From Pseudotabrizicola sp051200875 (GTDB lineage Bacteria > Pseudomonadota > Alphaproteobacteria > Rhodobacterales > Rhodobacteraceae), in NCBI RefSeq assembly GCF_051200875.1, contig NZ_CP195191.1, positions 372,001 through 436,000 on the forward strand: 64,000 nt of DNA. Reading direction: 5' to 3'. The notes beneath the pieces are model-generated. The model worked only from the letters and a program-made list of their open reading frames with translations. It was not told the DNA's origin and searched no databases. The translations under genes and the position numbers were made by a program. This document shows positions 33,909 to 41,364 of the stretch, in pieces; positions within the stretch are counted from its first letter, which is position 1, and each line of letters begins with the position of its first letter.

Positions 33909-34718
33909 TCAGTGCCCAAGGGTCGCCGTCGATGAAAAGAACATCGCCTGACTGACTGCGGACCGAACTTGCTCTTCCGTGAAGGGCTTGGTGATCAGGA
34001 AGGCTGGTTCAGGTTTATCACCCGTCAGCAGTCTCTCTGGGAAGGCAGTGATAAAGATCACAGGTACATCACCCATATCGGCCAGAATGGCGTTCACTGC
34101 GTCTACACCTGAAGAATTGTCGGCCAATTGGATATCGGACAGAATAAGATCCGGGCGCTCTTTCTTGGCAAGAGCGATAGCCGCATCGCGCGTTCTTGCA
34201 ACGCCTGTGACCGAATGGCCAATGCTTGTGACGATATCGACAATATCCATAGCGATAATCGCTTCGTCCTCGATCACCATTACGCGACCCGTAACAGACG
34301 CTTCCATTTCGCGATTTGCGGTCTCGATCAGATGCTTCACTTCAGTTTCAGAGACTTGCATGATCTCTGCAATTTCGCCTTCGCTAAAGCCTTCGATCGC
34401 GTGCAGCAGAAGGGCTTCGCGCGAATTGGCCGTCAGCTTTGCCATATGGGAAAGTGCGCCCGCCGTAATCACGTCATCAGCTTCTGCAGTCGGAGCGCCG
34501 GCACTTGTCCATACCAAATGGAACGCATGAAAGAGACCAATTTTAGGGGATTGCGAAGTAGCTACAACGGACAAATCCTCCAGCAAGCTTTCCAGCGTTG
34601 CCGCGGCGAAGCGATCGCCTGAGTCCTGGCTTCCGGTCAAAGCCCGTGCGTAGCGACGCAAGTAGGGCAATTCGCGGGCGACGGCCTGCGACAAGTCTAA
34701 AGTTTCGGTCGTCGACAT
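33909..34718 (-). CDS. phyR: PhyR, anti-anti-sigma response regulator of the general stress response
   Basis: A 269-residue protein with the unique PhyR layout. An N-terminal EcfG-like domain (about residues 10-140, with LPYLRRYARALTGS and the sigma4-like LLHAIEGFSEGEIAEIMQVSETEVKHLI) precedes a receiver domain (145-265) with acidic residues Glu150/Asp151, phosphoacceptor Asp195 in LILSDIQLAD and Lys in FLITKPF. When phosphorylated, the sigma-like domain captures NepR and frees EcfG. ATG 34718 has GGGGAGAAATTG in front; the earlier frame start would overlap the promoter. It is divergent from nepR-ecfG and driven by one side of the palindromic EcfG promoter. Confidence 0.96.
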   Translation of the reverse strand: MSTTETLDLSQAVARELPYLRRYARALTGSQDSGDRFAAATLESLLEDLSVVATSQSPKIGLFHAFHLVWTSAGAPTAEADDVITAGALSHMAKLTANSREALLLHAIEGFSEGEIAEIMQVSETEVKHLIETANREMEASVTGRVMVIEDEAIIAMDIVDIVTSIGHSVTGVARTRDAAIALAKKERPDLILSDIQLADNSSGVDAVNAILADMGDVPVIFITAFPERLLTGDKPEPAFLITKPFTEEQVRSAVSQAMFFSSTATLGH

Positions 34719-34745
34719 CAATTTCTCCCCAGTCGAGTTTTTCTG

Positions 34746-34778
34746 GGAACCAAACGCACTATCCTTGCGTTTGGTTCC
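34746..34778. promoter_or_regulatory. Palindromic bidirectional EcfG promoter between phyR and nepR-ecfG
   Basis: GGAACCAAACGCA (34746-34758) and TGCGTTTGGTTCC (34766-34778) are perfect inverted copies. Rightward: GGAAC 34746-34750, 17 bp, CGTT 34768-34771. Leftward: GGAAC 34778-34774, 17 bp, CGTT 34756-34753. Each arm therefore supplies the -35 of one promoter and the -10 of the other. Confidence 0.8.
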
Positions 34779-34795
34779 ATGAATAATAATGGGAC

Positions 34796-34969
34796 ATGGC
34801 AAATATGAGCATGAAGGAAGATATGGCCGAGGAAAAGCCCAAGTCGAGCTTGCGGCGTGACATCGACGAAAATCTCAAGCGCGTCTTTGAAGATGCGCTT
34901 GATAAGGAGATCCCTGACAGGTTCAAGAATCTGCTTGCACAGTTGAAGGCGAAGGAGGAGCGCAAATGA
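34796..34969 (+). CDS. nepR: NepR, anti-sigma factor of EcfG
   Basis: A 57-residue protein. The core LRRDIDENLKRVFEDALDKEIPDRFKNLLAQLK matches the NepR family, two helices that clamp the EcfG sigma factor and are titrated by phosphorylated PhyR. Start choice is open: ATGs at 34796, 34805 and 34811 are all in frame, and all lie downstream of the predicted transcript start near 34778; I list the first. The stop overlaps the ecfG ATG (ATGA), coupling anti-sigma and sigma synthesis. Confidence 0.9.
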   Translation: MANMSMKEDMAEEKPKSSLRRDIDENLKRVFEDALDKEIPDRFKNLLAQLKAKEERK

Positions 34970-35529
34970 GCTCCTCCATCGATCCTCGGGATGAATTGCC
35001 GGATCACATTCCTTCGTTGCGTGCTTTTGCGATTTCATTGACCCGGAATGTTGCCGAGGCCGACGATCTGGTTCAGGAGACAATCCTGAAGGCTTGGTCG
35101 AACATCGAAAAATTCACGGTGGGCACCGACATGCGTGCTTGGCTGTTCACCATCCTGCGCAACACCTTCTTTTCGTCCAAGCGGAAAACGAAGCGCGAGG
35201 TCGCAGATCCCGAGGGTATTCATGCAGGCAGTCTCTTTGAACGGCCCGAGCATGACGGCCGATTGGCGTTCGCCGATTTTTCGAAGGCGTTTGACCAACT
35301 TTCTGCTGAACATCGCGAAGTTCTGATCCTCGTCGGCGCTAACGGCTACGCGTATGAAGAAGCTGCCGAGATGATGGGGGTAGCGGTCGGAACAGCGAAA
35401 AGCCGCGCCAATCGTGCGCGCCAGCGCCTTTGCGAACTTCTGGGGATGAAGTCCGGCGAAGACATTTTGGGAGGGGATGCAAGCATGACGATGGCTGTGA
35501 TGGCGCGGTCCGGCCCACAGGCGGCATGA
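34966..35529 (+). CDS. ecfG: EcfG, extracytoplasmic-function sigma factor of the general stress response
   Basis: A 187-residue ECF sigma factor. Region 2 is LPDHIPSLRAFAISLTRNVAEADDLVQETILKAWSNIEKFTVGTDMRAWLFTILRNTFFSSKRK (about residues 11-75). Region 4 is FDQLSAEHREVLILVGANGYAYEEAAEMMGVAVGTAKSRANRARQRL (about 108-155). It directs polymerase to GGAAC-N16/17-CGTT promoters, seven of which appear within 7 kb here, including its own, which implies positive autoregulation. It overlaps nepR by 4 bp, the canonical phyR/nepR-ecfG arrangement. Confidence 0.96.
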   Translation: MSSSIDPRDELPDHIPSLRAFAISLTRNVAEADDLVQETILKAWSNIEKFTVGTDMRAWLFTILRNTFFSSKRKTKREVADPEGIHAGSLFERPEHDGRLAFADFSKAFDQLSAEHREVLILVGANGYAYEEAAEMMGVAVGTAKSRANRARQRLCELLGMKSGEDILGGDASMTMAVMARSGPQAA

Positions 35530-35536
35530 TCCCGAG

Positions 35537-37330
35537 ATGATCACAAGGTTGCGGCAAAGGTTTCGAGTCGGAGGCTTGGGTTTTCGTCTGATGACCCTGA
35601 TGGGGGCAGCTTTGCTGCCCCTTGCTGTCTTGAGCTATGTGCAAACCTTGGCTGCTGAGAGGGTCGCAGAAAGCCGCGCGAGAGCGGCGATTCTTGGTGA
35701 AACATTGCTGGCAGCGGCGCCGCAGATTGACATGATGATGCAAGCACAGGGTGCGGTTGACACTTTGGCTGCAACTTTCCCGCAGATCATCACCGATCCG
35801 GAAATCTGCTCGGATTTCGTTAACCGAACGGCGCAAAGCTCTGCCGGACGCTATTCCTTTGTCGGCTTCATCCCACCGGACGGAATGATTACCTGCACGT
35901 CGGCCGATGAAGCTTTCGATCTATCAGACAGCCCATGGCTGGCGGAAATGGTTGCTGTTCCGCAATCGCGACTGACAGTGAACCGCAATGGCCCCATCTC
36001 TGGGACGTCTATCTTGAATTTCTCGGCGCCTGTTTTCGGTCACTATGAACGCCTTCTGGGTTTTGCATCGCTATCGATGACGCACTCGGCCATTGCTGCC
36101 GCCGAGAGCGAAGTCGAAGAAAATTCTACAGATGAACAGCCTCTCTCGCTGATCACCTTTGACAGGGACGGTGAAATTTTGACGGCCTCCTCGGGTATTG
36201 ATGGCGTGTCTGCCTTCTTGCCTGCCTCTCACTCTATTCAATCGTTCGTTGGCCAAGCTGGTCAAAGCTTTTTGGACAGAACTGTTGCCGGGCAAGAGCG
36301 TGCCTTTGCTGTTGTGCCGCTTTCCCCTGGAAACCTGTATCTGATGGGATCGTGGCCAGCCGACCGATTGGATGGCGGCGGAATAGCCAGCGGTTTTCCT
36401 GCCTTGACCTTTCCGATGTTGATGTGGGCGGCAAGCCTGATGGTGGCATGGATCGCAGCTGAAAGTCAGGTGCTGCGACATGTGCGGGCGCTTCGCGACA
36501 GTATAACGGCCTTTGCTGGTGGTGACCGCAAGGTCAAACCCCTGCGCTATGGTGGGGCGGCATCGGAACTTCGCGAGGCGGGCATTGCCTATGAAAAGAT
36601 GACCGAAGCCATTTTGCACGATGAAGCGCATCTAGAGAACACCATCCATCAGAAAGAGGTGCTGCTGCGCGAGGTCCATCACCGCGTCAAAAATAACTTG
36701 CAGCTCATCGCTTCTATTCTGAACATGCAATTGCGGACAGCACGTTCGCCAGAAGCGCGACAAGCAATGAAGAGCGTGCAAGAGCGCGTCCTTAGTCTCG
36801 CGACGATCCACCGTGAACTTTACCAGACAACTGGCCTGACAGATATTCGGGCGGACGAATTGCTACCGCGCATCATCCAGCACATCATGAAGATCGGAGC
36901 CTCTCCCGAAAGGCCCTATGATCTTGAGATGCAAATCGAAGACATTCGCCTGACCCCTGATCAGGCGGTGCCGCTTGCCTTGTTTGTCACTGAGGGAATG
37001 ACGAATGTGGTCAAGTACAGTTGGCGAATGGGGCGTGCTGAAGCAAAAATCAGCGTCAATCTGACCCGGCAGGACGACGGCCAGGTGCACCTGTCCATGT
37101 CGAACTCGACCTGTCCGCAAGATAAATCCAGCGGTCTGGGCCGTATGATTGGTGTTAGCGACGACTCTGACGGTTTTGGATCAAAGCTGCTGGATGCCTT
37201 TGCACAGCAATTGGAGGGGGAGATTGAGAAGGAGCAAGAAGGAGATGCGTATCGCCTGTCTTTGACCTTCCTGCCACATGCTTTGCACACGGGTGAAGAA
37301 AGGGGCCAACCGGCCACTGAATCGCTCTGA
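35537..37330 (+). CDS. Membrane sensor histidine kinase, HisKA_2 type (PhyK-like position), with degenerate G1 box
   Basis: A 597-residue kinase starting 7 bp after ecfG. TM1 (about residues 16-36) and TM2 (about 286-306) enclose a 250-residue periplasmic sensor resembling a dCache/CHASE-type domain. A HAMP-like linker leads to the HisKA_2 dimerisation motif LLREVHHRVKNNLQLIASIL (phospho-His near 381-382) and an ATPase domain with an N box around Glu485-Asn489. The usual D-x-G-x-G of the G1 box is replaced by SNSTCPQD (521-528), while GFGSKLLDAFAQQLEG keeps a G2-like shape. It probably signals to PhyR as kinase, phosphatase or scaffold; the G1 loss makes normal ATP binding uncertain. Confidence 0.87.
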   Translation: MITRLRQRFRVGGLGFRLMTLMGAALLPLAVLSYVQTLAAERVAESRARAAILGETLLAAAPQIDMMMQAQGAVDTLAATFPQIITDPEICSDFVNRTAQSSAGRYSFVGFIPPDGMITCTSADEAFDLSDSPWLAEMVAVPQSRLTVNRNGPISGTSILNFSAPVFGHYERLLGFASLSMTHSAIAAAESEVEENSTDEQPLSLITFDRDGEILTASSGIDGVSAFLPASHSIQSFVGQAGQSFLDRTVAGQERAFAVVPLSPGNLYLMGSWPADRLDGGGIASGFPALTFPMLMWAASLMVAWIAAESQVLRHVRALRDSITAFAGGDRKVKPLRYGGAASELREAGIAYEKMTEAILHDEAHLENTIHQKEVLLREVHHRVKNNLQLIASILNMQLRTARSPEARQAMKSVQERVLSLATIHRELYQTTGLTDIRADELLPRIIQHIMKIGASPERPYDLEMQIEDIRLTPDQAVPLALFVTEGMTNVVKYSWRMGRAEAKISVNLTRQDDGQVHLSMSNSTCPQDKSSGLGRMIGVSDDSDGFGSKLLDAFAQQLEGEIEKEQEGDAYRLSLTFLPHALHTGEERGQPATESL

Positions 37331-37353
37331 CGGCTTTTTGGTCTGAATCCAAA

Positions 37354-37378
37354 GGAACCAAATCCAACCCCAGACGTT
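37354..37378 (+). promoter_or_regulatory. EcfG-type promoter of the DUF1328 gene
   Basis: GGAAC at 37354-37358 and CGTT at 37375-37378 with a 16-bp spacer, about 45 bp before the ATG at 37425. Confidence 0.75.
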
Positions 37379-37424
37379 TCTTCTACGAGGCGCATAAGCG
37401 CTGGATCAAAAAGGAGATATTGTG

Positions 37425-37598
37425 ATGCTTGGTTGGGCTTTGACCTTTCTCGTAGTAGCTTTGATTGCTGCCGCTTTGGGCTTTGGTGGCGTTGCCGGTG
37501 CTTCGGCTTCGATCGCTCAGGTTCTTTTCTTCGTTTTCATTATCCTGTTCGTGGTCGCGATGATCGCACGCGCCGTACGTGGCCGTCCGCCAGTTTAA
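37425..37598 (+). CDS. DUF1328 (UPF0391, YtjA-like) small membrane protein
   Basis: A 57-residue protein, MLGWALTFLVVALIAAALGFGG... ending RGRPPV. Two hydrophobic helices around a GFGGVAGAS turn match the DUF1328 family, small stress-associated inner-membrane proteins of unknown function. An AAGGAGATATTG ribosome site precedes the ATG. It is monocistronic between an EcfG-type promoter (37354-37378) and a strong terminator (37650-37686). Confidence 0.9.
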   Translation: MLGWALTFLVVALIAAALGFGGVAGASASIAQVLFFVFIILFVVAMIARAVRGRPPV

Positions 37599-37649
37599 TT
37601 CTGGACACGATCAGAGAGAGGTGCGCGAAAGCGCATCCCTTCTAACAAT

Positions 37650-37686
37650 CGAGCGGGGTCGCAAAAGCGGCCCCGCTTCCTTTTTG
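37650..37686 (+). terminator. Rho-independent terminator after the DUF1328 gene
   Basis: A GAGCGGGGTCGC / GCGGCCCCGCTTC hairpin with an AAAA loop, followed by CTTTTT, about 52 bp after the stop. The hairpin is symmetric enough to act also on the oppositely transcribed kinase gene that ends at 37690. Confidence 0.82.
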
Positions 37687-37689
37687 GGA

Positions 37690-38703
37690 CTATTCGTCGG
37701 CGGCGTCAGATGACTGGGGCGGGAAGGCAAGTGTTACCGTCGTGCCATCTGACGAGGAAAAGCTCAACGATCCGTCAAGTTGATCTGCGAATTGATGCGC
37801 CACTCGCAAGCCGAGACTTCTAGATTTCTCGGGCTGGAAATCTGGTGGCAGGCCTTTTCCATCATCTGCAATCTGAAGTGTCGCCATTCCATCGTCGAGT
37901 TTGCAGGCGATTTTGACATGTACCACCCGTTCTGCTTCAAGGGCGTGTTCCAGAACGTTGGAAACAAGTTCAACCGCCACCAAGGCAATTGGCGTGGCTT
38001 GGTCACCAGAAACGACCAATGGCTCCAGATCAAACTCCATAGAGACGCGATCCTTCAGCCCCGAGCTTTCAACGACTTCTGGCAATACGGCCTTCAGTAA
38101 CTGCCCAATATCAATGGCTTGCCGCTTGGGATTGTGGAGTTGGCGCTGAATGGTCGCTATAACCTTCAGCCGTGCAGAGGCAACTTCCAGCGCCTGCCGG
38201 GCCGCTTCATCGGTCAAGTTCCTCTGCTGCATCTTTAGCAGCGAAGCAATCACCTGAAGATTGTTCGACACCCTGTGCTGCAATTCATGAAACATCGTCT
38301 TGTTCTGCTGCGCGAGGCGATCAGATGTTTGACGCTCATCATTCAATTTGATCAGGGCTGCACGCATGACATGAATCAGGAACAGGTCCGTCACCACGAT
38401 TAGAATATAAAACAGCAGCGCAAGTACACTGGGACCACTCAGCCGCCATGATGACTGAGGTGCCAGAAAGAAATACCACGATGCCAGCCCACAAAGGAGG
38501 GCAACTGTAGCGCCTGCCCGGATGCCAGCAAAAAAGCCGGTCAGAATGACCGCAGGAAAGAAGGTGAGGTATGGAAATCCCGGGGGAAGTGATCCTTCAA
38601 GCCAGAACCTGATGCCAAAGGCGATGGCAAAAGCAATTCCGGCGATTCCCCACTCATAGCTGGGTCGAAGTTTCGCGGTCGCAAGGCTCCGCAGTCGCTG
38701 CAT
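37690..38703 (-). CDS. Membrane histidine kinase with DUF4118-like sensor and HisKA_2/HATPase domains
   Basis: A 337-residue kinase. Four closely spaced membrane helices with short loops (WGIAGIAFAIAFGIRFWLEGSLPPGFPYLTFFPAVILTGFFAGIRAGATVALLCGLASWYFFL) resemble the DUF4118 region of KdpD-like sensors. Then HELQHRVSNNLQVIASLLKMQQRNL (HisKA_2) and an intact HATPase with N box VELVSNVLEHAL and G1 DDGKGLP. The ATG at 38703 has GCAGGTAG upstream; a TTG at 38772 is the outer alternative. Being next to the stress locus, it is a candidate PhyR-activating kinase that, unlike the kinase behind ecfG, has a canonical ATP site. Confidence 0.86.
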   Translation of the reverse strand: MQRLRSLATAKLRPSYEWGIAGIAFAIAFGIRFWLEGSLPPGFPYLTFFPAVILTGFFAGIRAGATVALLCGLASWYFFLAPQSSWRLSGPSVLALLFYILIVVTDLFLIHVMRAALIKLNDERQTSDRLAQQNKTMFHELQHRVSNNLQVIASLLKMQQRNLTDEAARQALEVASARLKVIATIQRQLHNPKRQAIDIGQLLKAVLPEVVESSGLKDRVSMEFDLEPLVVSGDQATPIALVAVELVSNVLEHALEAERVVHVKIACKLDDGMATLQIADDGKGLPPDFQPEKSRSLGLRVAHQFADQLDGSLSFSSSDGTTVTLAFPPQSSDAADE

Positions 38704-38845
38704 GACACTACCTGCTCGATCGTAACGCTGTTCAAGACGGCGCAGTGTTAAGCTGCTTAACAAATCTTTCAATTGCTATTTTTGGGGCAAACCACGGCAG
38801 ATCAAAGTTTCTTTTGATGATGCCGTAAAATCTTTCGTTGGGCAG

Positions 38846-38870
38846 GGAACCAAGGCCAGATCTTTGCGTT
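38846..38870 (+). promoter_or_regulatory. EcfG-type promoter with no downstream protein gene (candidate sRNA promoter)
   Basis: GGAAC at 38846-38850 and CGTT at 38867-38870, 16-bp spacer. It lies in the 384-bp space between the leftward kinase and csbD, and is followed about 115 bp later by a strong terminator. Confidence 0.7.
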
Positions 38871-38877
38871 TGCTCCA

Positions 38878-38998
38878 TGTGACGCTGTATCCGCCTTATG
38901 ATGCGTGTCTTGTGCCTGCCCGCACCTCTCTGTCCCTTGGAGTTGCGGCCTTCGGCCGGGTAGCCTTGTCCCCAGGCAGCCCGGCCTTTTTCTTTTTA
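38878..38998 (+). ncRNA. Candidate general-stress small RNA, about 120 nt
   Basis: It starts (predicted) about 8 bp after the EcfG -10 element and ends in a strong intrinsic terminator: GGCCGGG (38954-38960), an inner GCCT/AGGC pairing, GCCCGGCC (38979-38986), then CTTTTTCTTTTT-like T runs. A small CGGCC-TTC-GGCCG hairpin precedes it. The 5' part is C-rich and mostly unpaired (CGCACCTCTCTGTCCC), suited to base-pairing with ribosome-binding sites. Open frames through it are short, lack ribosome sites and run across the terminator, so an RNA product is more likely. The logic resembles Caulobacter GsrN, a sigma-T-dependent sRNA, without claiming homology. Confidence 0.55.
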
Positions 38999-39016
38999 GA
39001 TCATAGGGTTGAATTT

Positions 39017-39041
39017 GGAACCTTCTGTGTCCTGAGGCGTT
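39017..39041 (+). promoter_or_regulatory. EcfG-type promoter of csbD
   Basis: GGAAC at 39017-39021 and CGTT at 39038-39041, 16-bp spacer. The -10 overlaps the upstream ATG at 39040, which proves that the csbD start must be the downstream ATG at 39088 if this promoter is used. Confidence 0.75.
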
Positions 39042-39087
39042 GTTTTCTCATCTGCGGAATAAGCCGCACAGACCGAAGGAGAAGATC

Positions 39088-39285
39088 ATGAATCTCGATC
39101 AGATTGACGGAAAGTGGAAGCAATTCAAAGGCAAGGCCCAGCAGAAGTGGGGCGAAATCACTGGCGACGAGTGGGACCAGATCGAAGGTCGTCGTGAAGA
39201 GATTGTCGGTCTTGTTCAAGAGCGCTACGGCAAGGCCAAAGAAGAGGCCGAGAAGGAAGTCGATGAGTTCATGAGTTCGATGTAA
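39088..39285 (+). CDS. CsbD-family general stress protein
   Basis: A 65-residue hydrophilic, charged protein: MNLDQIDGKWKQFKGKAQQKWGEITGDEWDQIEGRREEIVGLVQERYG. This is the CsbD fold, a small helical bundle of unknown molecular function induced by general stress in many bacteria. A GAAGGAGAAG ribosome site precedes ATG 39088. It is monocistronic with an EcfG-type promoter and a perfect terminator hairpin after the stop. Confidence 0.93.
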   Translation: MNLDQIDGKWKQFKGKAQQKWGEITGDEWDQIEGRREEIVGLVQERYGKAKEEAEKEVDEFMSSM

Positions 39286-39303
39286 TTTCAGCACCCGAAA
39301 GAC

Positions 39304-39338
39304 AAAGGGCACCCCTAGGGGTGCCCTTTGTTGTTTTT
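39304..39338 (+). terminator. Rho-independent terminator of csbD, possibly bidirectional
   Basis: AAAGGGCACCCC-TA-GGGGTGCCCTTT is a perfect 12-bp stem followed by GTTGTTTTT. It also stands behind the leftward ilvD (stop at 39350) and could serve it, although the T run on that side is poor. Confidence 0.88.
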
Positions 39339-39349
39339 AAGATGTGTCT

Positions 39350-41191
39350 TTAGACCTCGTCAGGCAGCACGCGGACGGCCCCCTTGTCGGCCGAGGCTGC
39401 CAGCATGGCATAGGCCTTCAGAGCGGCAGAAACCTTGCGCGGACGGGTCTTCGCGGGCTTCCATCCTTTGGCATCCTGCTCGGCGCGACGGATGGCCAAT
39501 TCGGATTCTGAAATGCGCAGGTTGATGGTGCGGCCGGGGATGTCGATGTCGATCATATCCCCGTCACGCACAAGGCCAATCGCCCCACCTGCGGCCGCTT
39601 CCGGACTGGCGTGACCGATCGACAGGCCCGACGTGCCGCCAGAGAAGCGCCCATCGGTCAGCAGTGCGCAAACCTTGCCCAAACCTTTCGACTTCAGATA
39701 GCTGGTCGGGTAAAGCATTTCCTGCATTCCCGGCCCGCCCTTTGGCCCCTCGTAGCGGATCACCACCACATCGCCGGCCTTTACTTCGTTGTTCAGGATG
39801 CCGGCAACCGCGTCGTTCTGGCTTTCATAAACCTTGGCAGGGCCCGAGAAGACAAAGATCGACTCGTCGACGCCAGCCGTTTTCACAATGCAGCCGTCCA
39901 ATGCGATATTGCCCTTTAGCACGGCCAAGCCACCTTCTTTCGTGAAGGCATGTTCCGCCGAGCGGATGACACCGTTTTTGCGGTCCAGATCCAGTTCCGC
40001 ATAGCGTTTGGACTGGCTGAAAGCGGTGGCCGAGCGGACATTGCCAGGTGCGGCTTTGAAGAAGTCACGCACCGAGTCGTGGTTGGTGCGGCTGATATCC
40101 CAGTGATCCAGTGCTGCGCCCATGGTGGGCGAATGTACTGTCACGCAGTCGCGATGCAGAAGGCCTGCATTGTCCAACTGGCCGAGGATTGCCATGATGC
40201 CGCCAGCGCGGTGCACGTCTTCCATGTGGACGTCCTGTTTGGCGGGGGCCACCTTGCAAAGGCAGGGGACGCGGCGCGACAATTGGTCGATGTCGTCCTG
40301 ATCGAAATCGATCCCGCCCTCATAGGCCGCGGCAAGGATGTGCAGAATGGTATTGGTCGACCCGCCCATGGCAATATCCAGCGCCATCGCGTTTTCGAAC
40401 GCCTTCTTGTTCGCCACATTGCGGGGCAGAACGCTTTCGTCACCCTGCTCGTAATAGCGTTTGGTGATGTCAACGATCAGATGTCCTGCTTCGACAAACA
40501 GGCGCTTCCGGTCGGAATGGGTGGCAAGGGTCGAGCCGTTACCCGGCAGAGACAGGCCAAGGGCTTCGGTCAGGCAGTTCATCGAATTCGCCGTGAACAT
40601 GCCCGAACAGGAACCACAGGTCGGGCACGAGGCCTTTTCGATCTCTTCCACTTCTTCGTCTGTATACTTGTCATCGGCTGCCGAAACCATGGCATCGACC
40701 AGATCAAGCGCGAGTTCTTTGCCCTTGATGATCGCCTTGCCCGCCTCCATCGGCCCACCCGAGACAAAAACAGCGGGGATGTTCAGGCGCATGGCGGCCA
40801 TCAGCATGCCGGGGGTGATCTTGTCGCAGTTCGAAATGCAAACCATGGCGTCAGCGCAGTGGGCGTTGACCATGTATTCTACCGAGTCCGCGATGATTTC
40901 GCGGCTGGGAAGCGAATAAAGCATCCCGTCATGGCCCATGGCAATGCCGTCATCGACTGCGATCGTGTTGAATTCCTTGGCAACGCCACCGGCAGCCTCG
41001 ACTTCACGCGCGACCAACTGGCCGAGATCTTTCAGGTGAACGTGCCCCGGCACGAATTGGGTAAAGCTGTTTACGATGGCGATGATCGGCTTGCCGAAAT
41101 CGCCGTCCTTCATTCCGGTCGCGCGCCAAAGGCCACGGGCGCCGGCCATGTTGCGGCCATGGGTGGTCGTGCGGGAACGATAGACGGGCAT
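39350..41191 (-). CDS. ilvD: Dihydroxy-acid dehydratase
   Basis: A 613-residue Fe-S dehydratase of branched-chain amino acid synthesis (dihydroxy-isovalerate to keto-isovalerate, and the isoleucine equivalent). Cluster and metal motifs are CISNCDKITPGMLMAAMRLN and EKASCPTCGSCSGMFTANSMNCLTEALG, and the C-terminal DGRFSGGTSGLSIGHASPEAA is typical. The ATG at 41191 has a GGAGGA site; the frame stays open for 50 more codons without similarity. A small palindrome, CCGGA-CAATTA-TCCGG (41200-41215), abuts this ribosome site. It is divergent from the ThDP enzyme. Confidence 0.96.
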   Translation of the reverse strand: MPVYRSRTTTHGRNMAGARGLWRATGMKDGDFGKPIIAIVNSFTQFVPGHVHLKDLGQLVAREVEAAGGVAKEFNTIAVDDGIAMGHDGMLYSLPSREIIADSVEYMVNAHCADAMVCISNCDKITPGMLMAAMRLNIPAVFVSGGPMEAGKAIIKGKELALDLVDAMVSAADDKYTDEEVEEIEKASCPTCGSCSGMFTANSMNCLTEALGLSLPGNGSTLATHSDRKRLFVEAGHLIVDITKRYYEQGDESVLPRNVANKKAFENAMALDIAMGGSTNTILHILAAAYEGGIDFDQDDIDQLSRRVPCLCKVAPAKQDVHMEDVHRAGGIMAILGQLDNAGLLHRDCVTVHSPTMGAALDHWDISRTNHDSVRDFFKAAPGNVRSATAFSQSKRYAELDLDRKNGVIRSAEHAFTKEGGLAVLKGNIALDGCIVKTAGVDESIFVFSGPAKVYESQNDAVAGILNNEVKAGDVVVIRYEGPKGGPGMQEMLYPTSYLKSKGLGKVCALLTDGRFSGGTSGLSIGHASPEAAAGGAIGLVRDGDMIDIDIPGRTINLRISESELAIRRAEQDAKGWKPAKTRPRKVSAALKAYAMLAASADKGAVRVLPDEV

Positions 41192-41364
41192 AGTATCCTC
41201 CGGACAATTATCCGGGGTGAAGTGGCATTGCGGCGGCTTTCGGTCAAGCGTCAAAGCCATGTCCAAAAGGATTTCTGGCTTTGAACTGGAATTTTGGCTG
41301 CAGGAGCCTTCCCGTTCCCAAGGCTCGGGGGTATTCGTCATGCAGGCAATAGTTGGAGAGAGCC

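Noticed and set aside
39040..39087. Upstream ATG giving a 16-residue N-terminal extension of CsbD
   Set aside because: It overlaps the -10 element of the EcfG promoter, and family members start at the MNLDQIDGKWKQ equivalent.
38864..39091. A 75-codon plus-strand frame between the kinase and csbD
   Set aside because: It reads through the strong terminator at 38954-38998 and through the csbD promoter, and has no ribosome site; the segment is better explained as an RNA gene plus promoter.
39950..41284. A 444-codon plus-strand frame opposite ilvD
   Set aside because: The ilvD frame has unmistakable Fe-S motifs; the antisense frame is rich in His/Arg/Gly typical of a GC-rich shadow.
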